From Leisingera methylohalidivorans DSM 14336 (GTDB lineage: Bacteria > Pseudomonadota > Alphaproteobacteria > Rhodobacterales > Rhodobacteraceae): DNA of 64,000 nt. Of the stretch, positions 35,746 through 45,038 are shown piece by piece. The stretch lies in NCBI RefSeq assembly GCF_000511355.1, contig NC_023135.1:956371-1020370 (forward strand), written 5' to 3'. The stretch's first letter is position 1, and every line of letters starts with the position of its first letter. The notes under the pieces are model-generated. The model did no database searches, had not been told where the DNA came from, and worked only from the letters and a program-made list of their open reading frames with translations. Both the position numbers and the translations under genes were made by a program.

Positions 35746-37524
35746 ATGCACGCCTATCGCAGCCATACCTGCGCCGAACTGAACAAATCCAATGTCGGTG
35801 ACACCGTCCGCCTGTCGGGCTGGGTCCACCGCGTGCGCGACCACGGCGGGTTGCTGTTCATCGACCTGCGCGACCACTACGGCGTGACCCAGGTGATGGC
35901 CGATCCGGACAGCCCGGTCTTTGCCGAGATCGAAAAGGTCCGCAGCGAATGGTGCATCCGCATTGACGGCAACGTAAAGGCGCGCGACGAGAGCCTGGTC
36001 AACAGCAAGATCCCCACCGGCGAGATCGAGGTGTTCATCCGCGACATCGAGGTGCTGGGCAAATCCGAGGAACTGCCGCTGATGGTGTTCGGCGAGCAGG
36101 AATACCCGGAAGAAACCCGCCTGCGCTACCGCTATCTGGACCTGCGCCGCGAGAAGATGCAGAAGAATATGCTGCTGCGCTCCAACATGATCCAGTCGAT
36201 CCGCAAGCGCATGTGGGACAAGGGCTTCAACGAATACCAGACCCCGATCATCACCGCGTCCAGCCCCGAGGGCGCGCGCGACTTCCTGGTGCCCTCGCGT
36301 CTGCACCCGGGCAAGTTCTACGCGCTGCCGCAGGCGCCGCAGCAGTTCAAGCAGCTGATGATGGTCTCCGGCTTTGACAAGTATTTCCAGATCGCGCCCT
36401 GCTTCCGCGATGAGGACCCGCGCGCCGACCGCTCGCCCACCGATTTCTACCAGCTCGACCTGGAGATGTCCTTTGTCACCCAGCAGGATGTGTTCGACAC
36501 CATCCAGCCGGTGATGCAGGGGGTGTTCGAGGAATTCGGCGGCGGCCGCAAGGTCGACAGCGAATGGCCGCAGATCTCCTATAAAGATGCCGCCAAATGG
36601 TATGGCACCGACAAGCCGGACCTGCGCAACCCGATCAAGATGCAGGATTGTTCCGAGCATTTCCGCGGCTCCGGCTTTGCCATCTTTGCGAAGATCCTGG
36701 AGCAGGACGGCACCGAAATCCGCGCCATTCCCGCCCCCACCGGCGGCAGCCGCAAGTTCTGCGACCGGATGAATAAATTCGCGCAAGGAGAGGGCCTGCC
36801 GGGCATGGGCTATATCTTCTGGCGCGACCAGGGCCAGGGCATGGAAGCCGCAGGCCCGCTGGCCAAGAACATCGGCCCCGAGCGCACCGAGGCGATCCGC
36901 CAGCAGCTGGGTCTGGGTGTCGGCGACGCGGCCTTCTTCCTGGGCGGCAAGCCGAAAGCGTTCGAAAGCGTTGCAGGCCGCGCCCGCACCGTGATCGGCG
37001 AAGAGCTGGGCCTCACCGACAAGGACCGCTTCGCCTTTGCCTGGATCGTGGACTTCCCGATCTACGAGAAAGACGAGGAAACCGGCCGCATTGATTTCGA
37101 GCACAACCCGTTCTCGATGCCGCAGGGCGGCATGGACGCGCTGCTGAGCGATCCGCTGTCGGTGAAGGGCTACCAGTACGACCTGGCCTGCAACGGCTAT
37201 GAGCTGGTCTCGGGCGCGATCCGGAACCACAAGCCGGAGATCATGTTCAAGGCGTTCGAGATCGCCGGCTATGGCAAGGATGAGGTCGAAAAGCGGTTCG
37301 GCGGCATGGTTAATGCGTTCCAGTACGGCGCCCCGCCGCACGGCGGCTGCGCGGCCGGCATCGACCGCATGGTGATGCTGCTGGCGGATGAGGCCAACAT
37401 CCGCGAGGTCATCATGTTCCCGATGAACCAGCGCGCCGAAGACCTGATGATGTCGGCCCCGTCCGAGCCGATGAGCGATCAGCTGATGGAACTGGGCCTG
37501 CGGGTGATTCCGCAGGATCAGTAA
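35746..37524 (+). CDS. aspS: Aspartate--tRNA ligase
   Basis: The 592-residue class IIb aminoacyl-tRNA synthetase has an N-terminal anticodon-binding OB-fold ([30 protein letters not shown], about 17-46), motif 2 [24 protein letters not shown] (about 220-243), an inserted GAD domain, and motif 3 [14 protein letters not shown] near the end. Alphaproteobacterial AspRS of this bacterial type often also charges tRNA-Asn, with amidotransferase repair. The ATG at 35746 ([13 protein letters not shown]) is the family start. It has its own promoter and terminator. Confidence 0.97.
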   Translation: MHAYRSHTCAELNKSNVGDTVRLSGWVHRVRDHGGLLFIDLRDHYGVTQVMADPDSPVFAEIEKVRSEWCIRIDGNVKARDESLVNSKIPTGEIEVFIRDIEVLGKSEELPLMVFGEQEYPEETRLRYRYLDLRREKMQKNMLLRSNMIQSIRKRMWDKGFNEYQTPIITASSPEGARDFLVPSRLHPGKFYALPQAPQQFKQLMMVSGFDKYFQIAPCFRDEDPRADRSPTDFYQLDLEMSFVTQQDVFDTIQPVMQGVFEEFGGGRKVDSEWPQISYKDAAKWYGTDKPDLRNPIKMQDCSEHFRGSGFAIFAKILEQDGTEIRAIPAPTGGSRKFCDRMNKFAQGEGLPGMGYIFWRDQGQGMEAAGPLAKNIGPERTEAIRQQLGLGVGDAAFFLGGKPKAFESVAGRARTVIGEELGLTDKDRFAFAWIVDFPIYEKDEETGRIDFEHNPFSMPQGGMDALLSDPLSVKGYQYDLACNGYELVSGAIRNHKPEIMFKAFEIAGYGKDEVEKRFGGMVNAFQYGAPPHGGCAAGIDRMVMLLADEANIREVIMFPMNQRAEDLMMSAPSEPMSDQLMELGLRVIPQDQ

Positions 37525-37545
37525 TCCGCATTTTAATGCTGAAAC

Positions 37546-37574
37546 AAGGCCCGGGCGACTGTCCGGGCCTTTTT
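37546..37574 (+). terminator. Terminator of aspS
   Basis: AAGGCCCGG (37546-37554), 8-nt loop, CCGGGCCTT (37563-37571), then T residues. Confidence 0.87.
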
Positions 37575-37739
37575 CGTGGGACGGAGCCGCATTTATTGCT
37601 GGGCAACGGTGGTCCGGAAATCTGCAGAACTGGCGACGGAACGCGCGGAGATCTGCGTATCACTTGAAAATCAGCTGTGGACCCGGGCGTTGATGCTCTA
37701 ACCTGCGGCGAAGCCAGTCCGTCCAGGGAGAACAGGACG

Positions 37740-39125
37740 ATGCAGTTTGACGGAGATTTGGCGGAGATCCGCTTTGGCGCAGGGCTGTCGCCGCTGGTGC
37801 GGCCTCCGGTTTCGGCTGAGGCCATGCTCGGCCGTCTGCAGGGCGCCGATGAAATGGCGCGCAGATTTCCGGTCAGCGGTTTTGACGAAGCCTTTGCGCG
37901 CGCCAAGGAGTTCCAGCGGCTGAGACGGAACCGCAAGCGGCAGGAAGGCCAGCACGGGTACGAGGCCGCGGACAAAGCCTTTAAGGCGTACCGCCGCACG
38001 CATAATGCGGCGCGCTTCAAGTGGCATGGCCAAAGGCTGCTGCGCCACGTCTTTACCCGCGATGCCTTCCGTGAACGGCTGGTGCTGTTCTGGGCCGATC
38101 ACTTTACCGCGCAAGGGAAAAACGGTGCCTTGCGCATTCTGGCAGCACCCTATGCCGAAACGGTGATCCGGCCGCATGTGGGGGGGCGTTTCGAGGATAT
38201 GCTGATTGCCGCTGCCACCAGCCCCCTGATGCTGCATTACCTGGACCAGAACCGCTCGGCCGGGCCGGGCAGCCGGGCGGCGAAGCGGCGCAAGCGCCTG
38301 AGCGGGCTGAACGAAAACCTGGCCCGCGAAGTGCTGGAATTGCACACGCTGGGTGTCGACGGGCCGTATGGCCAGGCGGATGTGCGGCAATTGGCCGAGC
38401 TGTTCACCGGCCTGAGCGCCTCGCAGGACAAGGGGTTTGTGTTCCGCCCCGGAATGGCTGAGCCGGGAGCCGAAACCGTGCTGGGGCAGACCTATGGCGG
38501 CGGCAAGCCGGAGCTGGGCCAGGTGCTGGCGGCGTTGCGCGACCTGGCGCGCCACCCCGCCACCGCGCAGCATATCGCCTGGAAGCTGGCGGTGCATTTC
38601 ACCTCTGACCAGCCCGACCCCGGTCTGGTGACGCATCTGGCGGCGCGTTATCAGGACAGCGGCGGCGATCTGATGCAGGTCTATGCCGCACTGCTGGAAC
38701 ACTCCGCGGCCTGGCAGCCGGTTCTGGGCAATGTAAAACCGCCGTTTGATTATGTCGCCTCTGCCTGCCGGGCGCTGGCGGTGCCTGAGTCGCGGTTTTC
38801 CGCATTGAAGCCGGGGCAGCTGAACCGGCTGCTGCTGGCGCCCTTGACGCCGATGGGGCAGCGCTGGGAGTTTTCCGGCGGGCCGGATGGCTGGCCGGAA
38901 GAGGATTTGTCCTGGATCACGCCGCAAGCGCTGGCCGCGCGGCTGCGCTGGGCGCTGGCCGCGCCGCGGCGGCTGGCGCAGCCGCTGCCGGATCCGCGTG
39001 TCTTTGCCACTGCGGCGCTGGGCCGGTTTGCCAATGAACGGGTCCGGTTTGCGGCCCGCGCCGCCGAAACCCAGTCAGAGGCGGTCGGGCTGATCCTGAC
39101 CTCTCCTGCCTTTCAGCGCCGCTAA
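37740..39125 (+). CDS. DUF1800 family protein
   Basis: The 461-residue protein matches DUF1800: RFGAGLSPLV near the N-terminus, LVLFWADHFTAQGKNG (about 114-129), LNENLAREVLELHTLGVDGPYGQADV (about 194-219), and AWKLAVHFTSDQPD. Members pair with DUF1501 proteins, here 15 nt downstream. The family's function is not established; export or assembly of surface material has been suggested. No signal peptide is obvious at the chosen ATG (MQFDGDLAEIRFG, AGGA upstream). Confidence 0.9.
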   Translation: MQFDGDLAEIRFGAGLSPLVRPPVSAEAMLGRLQGADEMARRFPVSGFDEAFARAKEFQRLRRNRKRQEGQHGYEAADKAFKAYRRTHNAARFKWHGQRLLRHVFTRDAFRERLVLFWADHFTAQGKNGALRILAAPYAETVIRPHVGGRFEDMLIAAATSPLMLHYLDQNRSAGPGSRAAKRRKRLSGLNENLAREVLELHTLGVDGPYGQADVRQLAELFTGLSASQDKGFVFRPGMAEPGAETVLGQTYGGGKPELGQVLAALRDLARHPATAQHIAWKLAVHFTSDQPDPGLVTHLAARYQDSGGDLMQVYAALLEHSAAWQPVLGNVKPPFDYVASACRALAVPESRFSALKPGQLNRLLLAPLTPMGQRWEFSGGPDGWPEEDLSWITPQALAARLRWALAAPRRLAQPLPDPRVFATAALGRFANERVRFAARAAETQSEAVGLILTSPAFQRR

Positions 39126-39140
39126 CAGGAGGCCTGCATT

Positions 39141-40349
39141 ATGCACCTGACACGCCGATCCTTGCTGACCCGTTCCGCCCTGCTGGGCTGTTCGCTGGCG
39201 GCCAGCCCGCTGGTCACGCCGGTCAGCTTTGCCGCGGCCCCCTGGGACACGCGGCTGGTGGTGATCATCCTGCGCGGCGGCATGGATGCGCTGGATGCGG
39301 TGCAGCCTTACGGCGACCCCTCATTGGCCGGATTGCGGCAGACCCTGTCGGGCGGGCCGCAGGCCGGGGCGGCCGATCTTGACGGGTTCTATGCCCTGCA
39401 TCCGGGCCTGGCGCCGTTGCTGCCGTTGTGGCGCGCAGGCGAATTGGGGTTTGTGCAGGCGGTGTCCACCCCCTACCGCGACCGGCGCAGTCATTTTGAC
39501 GGCCAGGACATTCTGGAAGCGGGCACCGCGGCATTGGGGGGCGCCAGAGACGGCTGGCTGAACCGATTGCTGCAGCAGATGCCCGGTGTGGAGGCGCGCA
39601 CCGCCTTTGCCATCGGTCAGGAGCGGATGCTGCTGCTGGACGGGGCGGCGCCGGTCTCCCATTGGGCCCCCGGGGCGGGGCTGGCCATGAGCCCGCAGGC
39701 CGAGCGGCTGGCGGGCCTGCTGATGGAAGAGGATCCGCTGTTCCACAACGCCCTGAACGAGGCGCTGGAGCTGACCCGGCAGGATCTGACCTTGGGGTCC
39801 GAAGAGGATGGCGGCGGGGACAGCGGCATGATGCAGGCAGCGCCGAGGGCGAGAGCGCATACCGAGATTGCCGCTTATGCCGCAGAGCAGCTGCGCGGCG
39901 ATACCAGGATTGCGGCGTTTTCGATCAATGGCTGGGATACGCATTACCGCCAGGCAAACGGCCTGAAATCCGCGCTGGGGCGGCTGTCGGAGACGGTCCT
40001 GAAGCTGCGCAGCGGCCTGGGGGACGGGATCTGGGGCAAGACGGCGGTGGCGGCTGTGACCGAATTCGGGCGCACGGTGCGCGAAAACGGCACTGGCGGC
40101 ACCGATCATGGCACCGGCGGTGCGATGCTGCTGGCAGGCGGGGCGATCCGCGGCGGCAGGGTGCTGGGGCGCTGGCCGGGGCTGGCGGAGGCTGATCTTT
40201 ACGAGCGCCGGGATCTGATGCCGACCGCGGATGTGCGGCAGCATCTTGCCTGGCTGATGCATGGATTGGCGGGGGCCCGGAAAACCGATCTGGAAACAAC
40301 GGTGTTTCCGGGGCTGGCGATGGCAGAGGACCCCGGTTTGCTTTTGTAA
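39141..40349 (+). CDS. DUF1501 family protein, probable Tat substrate
   Basis: The 402-residue protein has a twin-arginine-type leader (TRRSLLTRSALLGCSLAASP, residues 3-22), suggesting folded export to the periplasm. DUF1501 motifs follow: VVIILRGGMDALDAVQPYGD, FNGWDTH-like INGWDTHYRQ, and TEFGRTVRENGTGGTDHGTGGAMLLAGG (about 301-328). The fold belongs to the alkaline phosphatase/sulfatase-like group. It is co-transcribed with the DUF1800 gene. Role unknown. Confidence 0.9.
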   Translation: MHLTRRSLLTRSALLGCSLAASPLVTPVSFAAAPWDTRLVVIILRGGMDALDAVQPYGDPSLAGLRQTLSGGPQAGAADLDGFYALHPGLAPLLPLWRAGELGFVQAVSTPYRDRRSHFDGQDILEAGTAALGGARDGWLNRLLQQMPGVEARTAFAIGQERMLLLDGAAPVSHWAPGAGLAMSPQAERLAGLLMEEDPLFHNALNEALELTRQDLTLGSEEDGGGDSGMMQAAPRARAHTEIAAYAAEQLRGDTRIAAFSINGWDTHYRQANGLKSALGRLSETVLKLRSGLGDGIWGKTAVAAVTEFGRTVRENGTGGTDHGTGGAMLLAGGAIRGGRVLGRWPGLAEADLYERRDLMPTADVRQHLAWLMHGLAGARKTDLETTVFPGLAMAEDPGLLL

Positions 40350-40842
40350 GAGCGGCGGATCTCCTGCCCGCTCAACCCGTTCAGGGAACGGTCAGAGCCG
40401 TTGGGCCCGGCACCGCCTGAAAGGCGGTGCCGGGCCCAAGGCCGCCAAGCGGTGCGGCGCAAGCCGCTGAGCGGCGGGCGCGGGAGTGCGCCCTGGGAAG
40501 GTGCGTCCTGGCAACGTGCGGCCTTGGAAAGCGCGGCCGGAAAGGCTTAATGGGGGGCGGAAACGGCGCCAATTGCTGCCAGGCCGCTCCGCAGTGGCAC
40601 AGAGGCACAGAGGCGCGAGCGGGCCGTTGGATTGCCAGCGGGATATAGGGCGCTCTTGCCTGTCCGTTGGCGGAGGGGCGCAGGTTCCGGCCGGGATCAG
40701 CCGCGCAGGCAGATCATCGGCGGCTGGCCACAGGAGGGGAGCCGGCAGTCAGGCCTGCAGCTGCTGGCCATCGCGTCTTTGCGGGGTCGCGGCGCCTGCG
40801 GCCAGAACCGGCAGACCACCATCGCGGGGGCGGCCGCAGGAG
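40350..40842. repeat. Gene-free gap with structured repeat, copy F (minus orientation)
   Basis: A perfect 18-bp stem (TTGGGCCCGGCACCGCCT at 40401-40418 with 40422-40439, loop GAA) lies 52 nt after the DUF1501 stop. It is flanked by GCCGCC/GCGGCGGGCGCGGGAGT (to about 40495), the inverted CTCCCGC skeleton. The rest of the 493-bp gap shows no gene. The hairpin may act as the 3' end of the DUF1800-DUF1501 transcript. Confidence 0.65.
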
Positions 40843-40983
40843 CTATGGATTGCGTGAGGAGAGGATTAACGCGCGGCCGTCCTGGCGGCTGCGGTTGCGG
40901 CGGATGGCGCGGGCCTCCAGCCGGGTTTGGCCGTACAGCACGATGACGAGCGTGGCGAGGGCAATGAGGCATGCTTCGATCAT
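40843..40983 (-). CDS. 46-residue single-span membrane peptide coupled to the response regulator
   Basis: The ATG at 40983 follows the response-regulator TGA with a single G between them (TGAGATG), so translation is coupled by termination-reinitiation. The product has one hydrophobic segment (ACLIALATLVIVLYG, about 4-18) and then a strongly basic tail (RLEARAIRRNRSRQDGRA), i.e. a small inner-membrane peptide with the tail in the cytosol. The family is not recognised. It may act with the regulator. Confidence 0.55.
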   Translation of the reverse strand: MIEACLIALATLVIVLYGQTRLEARAIRRNRSRQDGRALILSSRNP

Positions 40984-40984
40984 C

Positions 40985-41704
40985 TCAGATTGCCACGCGG
41001 CGTTCCAGCCGCTCCTGCACCAGGCCGGCCAGGGTTGCGGTATCCTGGGTCAGCGGTTTGCCCTTGCGCCGGGCGCGGGCCAGACGGTCGGCGGCCTCGG
41101 CCAGCGGGCCGTCGCCGGCGCTGCGGGCAACGCCGCCGAGAAACTGCGCCAGATAAGCCAGGGTTTTATCTTCCGGGTTTATGTTCAGCACATCGGCGGC
41201 ATGGGCCATGTCATCGCGGTAGGCCAGGAAATCGGGTTCCACCGTTTCGTCATACAAGGCGCGCGGGCCGGGCAGCTGGCGGTCGGGCGGCAGGTTTGAC
41301 AGAATTCTTTCCTGGAAAGCCGCAAGCGAGGTGATCGGTTTTTCCAGGAAGCCGCCGGCCCCTGCGTCGAGCGCGGCCTGCTCAAGCGTTGAATCGCCCG
41401 AGGTGGCCAGAATCACGCTGGGGCGCGGGCTGGCTTCTGCCAGTTCGCGGATCAGATCGAGGCCGGAGCCATCCGGCAGGCCGACATCGGCAATCAGCAC
41501 CGAGGGACGGTAGACCTGCAAATGCCGCCGGGCGGATTTCAAACAGTCGGCGCGGCGGATGCGGGCACCGCTGCGCAGGCACAGAAGGCGCAGCGCCTCG
41601 CAGGCAAAGCGGCTGTCCTCCACCACCAGGATGGTCAGCCCCAGCAGCGGGCGCCGGGTGGCGGGCAGGCGCTGAGCAGCAGCAAACAATTCCGAATCGT
41701 CCAT
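40985..41704 (-). CDS. Response regulator with receiver domain and helical C-terminus
   Basis: The 239-residue protein has a receiver domain at about 22-140: acidic pocket in ILVVEDSRFA, phosphoacceptor aspartate in VLIADVGLPDGSGLDLI (about 73-89), and the conserved lysine in FLEKPI. The C-terminal 100 residues are helical, without a DNA-binding motif (YLAQFLGGVARSAGDGPLAEAADRLARARR), and might act as a phosphotransfer or protein-binding module. No kinase is nearby. It is upstream of and coupled to the 46-residue membrane gene. Confidence 0.85.
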   Translation of the reverse strand: MDDSELFAAAQRLPATRRPLLGLTILVVEDSRFACEALRLLCLRSGARIRRADCLKSARRHLQVYRPSVLIADVGLPDGSGLDLIRELAEASPRPSVILATSGDSTLEQAALDAGAGGFLEKPITSLAAFQERILSNLPPDRQLPGPRALYDETVEPDFLAYRDDMAHAADVLNINPEDKTLAYLAQFLGGVARSAGDGPLAEAADRLARARRKGKPLTQDTATLAGLVQERLERRVAI

Positions 41705-41881
41705 AACGTATCCTCCTTGCGGGATAGGCTCAGACGCTAGGGATTCGAGGCTAATTACTGGTTAACGGCGCGGGCTCTGCTGCCGGCGCGGGCCGCCGTG
41801 CGGATTGGCGCACTTGCCGCGGCGCAGCATCCGCCGCATAACCGGAGCGGAGGAAATGTTTGTGAGAGGAGCACAACAGAG

Positions 41882-42286
41882 ATGATTGGCCGTTTGAACC
41901 ATGTTGCCATTGCCGTCCCCGATCTGGAGGCCGCATCCGCCCAATACCGCAACGCGCTGGGTGCCAAGGTCGGAGAACCGCAGGATGAACCGGATCACGG
42001 CGTCACTGTGGTGTTCATCGAGTTGCCCAATACCAAGATTGAGCTGCTGTATCCCTTGGGGGAAAACTCGCCGATCAACGGCTTCCTCGAGAAGAACCCG
42101 GCGGGCGGCATCCATCATGTCTGCTATGAGGTGGAAGACATCCTGGCGGCGCGCGATCACCTGCAGGCCGAGGGCGCGCGGGTGCTGGGCACGGGCGAGC
42201 CGAAGACCGGCGCCCATGGCAAGCCGGTGCTGTTCCTGCATCCCAAGGATTTCAACGGCTGCCTGGTGGAACTCGAAGAAGTTTGA
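41882..42286 (+). CDS. mce: Methylmalonyl-CoA epimerase
   Basis: The 134-residue glyoxalase-fold enzyme interconverts (R)- and (S)-methylmalonyl-CoA in the propionyl-CoA to succinyl-CoA route. Metal ligands are in GRLNHVAIAV (histidine), the GGIHHVCYEV block and C-terminal LVELEEV (glutamate). The ATG at 41882 (MIGRLNHVAIAVPDL) is the family start. The DUF1467 gene follows after 56 nt, an arrangement I have often seen in roseobacters. Confidence 0.95.
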   Translation: MIGRLNHVAIAVPDLEAASAQYRNALGAKVGEPQDEPDHGVTVVFIELPNTKIELLYPLGENSPINGFLEKNPAGGIHHVCYEVEDILAARDHLQAEGARVLGTGEPKTGAHGKPVLFLHPKDFNGCLVELEEV

Positions 42287-42342
42287 CGGTATGAGCACCC
42301 TGTCCCGGCTGCGGGGCAGGGCAATTTCGGGAAGGCGGAGCC

Positions 42343-42618
42343 ATGGGTGTTACATCAGCGATCGTGCTTTATGCGGTGATCTGGTTCTTGACCTTTCTGG
42401 TGATCATCCCGATCCGTCTGGAGACCCAGGGCGACCGGGGCGATGTGGTGCCGGGCACCCATGCGGGGGCGCCGGAGAAGCATTTTCTGAAGCAGAAGGC
42501 CTGGATCACCACCGGTGCGGCTGCGGTGATCTGGGCACTTGTTGCCGGAATCATCCTGTCCGAATTGATCAGCGTGCGTGATTTCGACTGGATGGGGATG
42601 CTGCCTGCGCAGGAGTGA
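42343..42618 (+). CDS. DUF1467 family membrane protein
   Basis: The 91-residue protein has two membrane segments (SAIVLYAVIWFLTFLVIIPI, about 4-23, and TGAAAVIWALVAGIILSELI, about 57-76), with a loop containing QGDRGDVVPGTHAGAPEKHFLKQK. This is the DUF1467 pattern. Role unknown; co-transcribed with mce. Confidence 0.88.
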   Translation: MGVTSAIVLYAVIWFLTFLVIIPIRLETQGDRGDVVPGTHAGAPEKHFLKQKAWITTGAAAVIWALVAGIILSELISVRDFDWMGMLPAQE

Positions 42619-42649
42619 GCCGCGGGCATTTTTGATTATCTGCAAAAAC

Positions 42650-42850
42650 GGCTCCCGCCCGGCTTGGATGCAGGGCCTGCATCCGGGCCCGTTGGGCAAG
42701 GCGCCGCGCGGGCGCGCGGCGCGGCGGCGGCCAGCCCGGCTGGAGCTGGCTGTATCGCCAAGTGAAAATAAACAGAGGCAGTAGGAAGTGTTTTTTCTGA
42801 GAAGCGCTTGAGAGGCAGGGCAGCCCCGCAAGACGCCACTGCCATTTTTT
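42650..42850 (+). repeat. Structured intergenic repeat, copy B
   Basis: GGCTCCCGCCC (42650-42660); hairpin 1 GGATGCAG/CTGCATCC (42666-42673 with 42677-42684); GTTGGGC (42691-42697); hairpin 2 GCGCCGCGC/GCGCGGCGC (42701-42709 with 42714-42722, loop GGGC). A tail CTGAGAAGCGCTTGAG (from about 42798) is shared with copy C. It occupies the gap between convergent genes. Confidence 0.65.
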
Positions 42851-42896
42851 TCAATCCGCCGCAGCCGCGTCAAGGCTGCGGCGGGGACGGGGTGCC

Positions 42897-43586
42897 TTAT
42901 CTGCGGGACAGCGCGTGGTAGATGTGGGTGAAAGTGGCGGCGCCCAGGATCGGGATCACCAGGTTCACCAGCGGCACCGACAGCGGCATCGCCATCAGCG
43001 TGCCGGCGGCCCAGATGGTGGTGGCATGTTTGCGCCGCAGTTTCTTGGCCTCTGCCGTGCCGATGCGGCGGGCGGCGGCGAGGGTGAAATATTCCCGGCC
43101 CAAGAGAAACCCGTTGAGGCCCCAGAAAATGAACAGCGCCGCAGGCGGGAACAGCACATAGAGGAACAGCGCCAGGATGTTGGCAGCAATCAGCAGGCCA
43201 AGGAAGTTCACCGTGTCCTTGACCGCATCCCAGAACGGCACTTTGGCTGCCGGGGGCAGGGCCGGGTAGTGCTTGTCCTCCACCGCCTGGGCGACCTCCT
43301 CGAGAAACAAGGAGGTGATGGCTGAGGCCACCGGCACCATCAGGAACACCGACAGCACCAGCATGAAGAACAGCGAGCCGATCGACAAAAGGTCATCAAG
43401 CCAGGTGACCTCGCCCAGCAGCGGCAGGGTGGCTTCGGGGCCGACCAGCCACTGGATCAGCATCAGAAAGCCTGCATAGGCGGCGATCAGCAGGGCAATG
43501 GTCAGGCCGACGCCAAGAAACAGCACCTTGCGGAAGCGCGGGTCGCCGGTCTGGCCGAGGGTCTTGAAAAAGGCGGTGAAGATCAT
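42897..43586 (-). CDS. EI24/CysZ-like membrane protein
   Basis: The 229-residue integral membrane protein has about 4-6 hydrophobic stretches and the EI24-domain pattern VPVASAITSLFLEEVAQAVEDKHYP and NGFLLGREYFTLAAARR (about 158-174). CysZ, the best-known relative, conducts sulfate, but many EI24 proteins are uncharacterised. Its ATG overlaps the nitroreductase stop codon by 4 nt. Confidence 0.85.
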   Translation of the reverse strand: MIFTAFFKTLGQTGDPRFRKVLFLGVGLTIALLIAAYAGFLMLIQWLVGPEATLPLLGEVTWLDDLLSIGSLFFMLVLSVFLMVPVASAITSLFLEEVAQAVEDKHYPALPPAAKVPFWDAVKDTVNFLGLLIAANILALFLYVLFPPAALFIFWGLNGFLLGREYFTLAAARRIGTAEAKKLRRKHATTIWAAGTLMAMPLSVPLVNLVIPILGAATFTHIYHALSRR

Positions 43587-44170
43587 GCGTTCACCCAGGT
43601 TGTGATGGCCTCCAGGTCCGGGCGCGGGCGCTCGGGCGGGGCGGTGCTTTCGGTGGCGATGTGGACAATGCCGGCGATGCGCTCGTTTTCCGCCAGATCA
43701 AAGGCCGCCTGGCAGAAGCCGCGGTCATGGCTTGCCCAGCCGGTGAGCCAGTTGGCGCCCCAGCCCGAGGCCAGGGCGGCGTTCAGCAGGCCGAGGCACA
43801 CGGCGCCCGCGGAATATGTCTGTTCCAGGGCCGGGATCTTGGGGCTGTCCTTCTGCACCTCGACCACCACCACCGCAAGCTGGCCCAGGTCGAACTGGCT
43901 GCGGCCCTTGGCAATGTCTTCGGGGCTTTTGCCGAGGCGCGCGCCGGCCGCCTGGGTCAGGGCGGCCAAGCGGGCCATGGCGGGTTTCTCCACCACGATG
44001 AAGCGCCAGGGCTCCAGTTTGCCATGATCCGGCGTGCGGGCCGCGGCGGTCAGGATCGGCAGCAGCTCCTCGCGCGAGGGCGCAGGGGCCACCAGCGTCT
44101 TGGCCGGGCGCGAGCGGCGCGACAGCAGGAAGTCGAGGGCGGCGTCATTGCGTGCGGGTCGTGCGGGCAT
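43583..44170 (-). CDS. Nitroreductase family protein
   Basis: The 195-residue FMN-dependent protein has an N-terminal RRSRPAKTLVAPAPSREELLPILTAAARTPDHGKLEPWRF (about 16-55) with the FMN-contact arginines, and a C-terminal LASGWGANWLTGWASHD. This resembles the small YdjA-like nitroreductases. The ATG at 44170 (MPARPARNDAALDFL) is chosen. It is coupled to the EI24-like gene. Confidence 0.9.
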   Translation of the reverse strand: MPARPARNDAALDFLLSRRSRPAKTLVAPAPSREELLPILTAAARTPDHGKLEPWRFIVVEKPAMARLAALTQAAGARLGKSPEDIAKGRSQFDLGQLAVVVVEVQKDSPKIPALEQTYSAGAVCLGLLNAALASGWGANWLTGWASHDRGFCQAAFDLAENERIAGIVHIATESTAPPERPRPDLEAITTWVNA

Positions 44171-44368
44171 ATGTGAAACCTTTTTACATCTTTTGCTGCC
44201 AATTTCGGCAAGCTGGCGGGAATTTTCAAGGGCCGGCGGGCCTTGCGTGCCGCACTTGTGCTGCAAAGGCAGCAGGCGGCGGGGCCGGGGTCCGTTGCCG
44301 GAGGCAGAGCTGCCGGGCAGCGGCAAGGCCTATGGTCTTTGCAACCTGCACAGGGCATGTCTGGTGCC

Positions 44369-44650
44369 ATGGGAAAGCCAAAGAAGAAAAACCTGCCCGA
44401 CCTGGGCCATTTATGTGTTCCGGGGTTGGAGATCGCGGTGCGGGCCACGCCCAAGGCGGCGCGCAATGCGATTGTGCCGGCAGAGGGGGTTCTGAAGGTT
44501 TCGGTCACCGCGGCGCCGGAAAACGGCAAGGCGACGGAGGCCGTCCGCAGCCTGCTTGCCGCGGCAATGGGCACCGCGGCTTCCAATCTGAATTTGCGCC
44601 GCGGCGCGGCCTCGCGCAGCAAGGTCTTTGTCTATACCGGACCGGCCTGA
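44369..44650 (+). CDS. DUF167 (YggU) family protein
   Basis: The 93-residue protein has IAVRATPKAARNAIV and VSVTAAPENGKATEAVRSLLAAAM (about 47-70), the DUF167 core. Function is unknown. The start is uncertain: ATG at 44369 (MGKPKKKNLPDL) or 44357 (MSGAMGK); neither has ideal spacing to the weak AGGG. It is convergent with the next small gene, 2 nt apart. Confidence 0.87.
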   Translation: MGKPKKKNLPDLGHLCVPGLEIAVRATPKAARNAIVPAEGVLKVSVTAAPENGKATEAVRSLLAAAMGTAASNLNLRRGAASRSKVFVYTGPA

Positions 44651-44652
44651 GG

Positions 44653-44889
44653 CTAGTCTTCGCCGACCAGCCGGTAGACGCCCTCGGGCAGGTCAAGCGC
44701 GGCGGCCAGATCCCGCACCTGCAGGTGCGAGAGGGTGATTTTCTGCACGCTGTCGGTGCGCGCGTCGTATTGCTCGACGGTGACGCATTCGGCAAAGGAA
44801 TTGATTGTCACATCCTCGATGAGCGGCGGGCCGTCCTCATCCACTAGGGTAATGACCGTCGAGTCGAATTCGTGTTCGATGGTAAACAT
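44653..44889 (-). CDS. Conserved hypothetical acidic protein
   Basis: The 78-residue, very acidic protein starts MFTIEHEFDSTVITLVDEDG and ends LQVRDLAAALDLPEGVYRLVGED. It looks like a well-formed soluble domain and is probably conserved in Rhodobacterales, but I cannot name the family. The start is the ATG at 44889; an upstream extension is unlikely. Confidence 0.75.
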   Translation of the reverse strand: MFTIEHEFDSTVITLVDEDGPPLIEDVTINSFAECVTVEQYDARTDSVQKITLSHLQVRDLAAALDLPEGVYRLVGED

Positions 44890-45038
44890 AAGGCCAGCCT
44901 GCACTGCTGCCGGGCCGCTGGCAAGGCCTTGCAATCACGGACTATCACTGGGTTCCGGCGGCAAGGTTCCGCTGCCGGGCGATTGCCTTCCGCCGGCCTT
45001 GCGCGATAAAGTGCAGGCGAACCGCAAAAGGATCCGCC

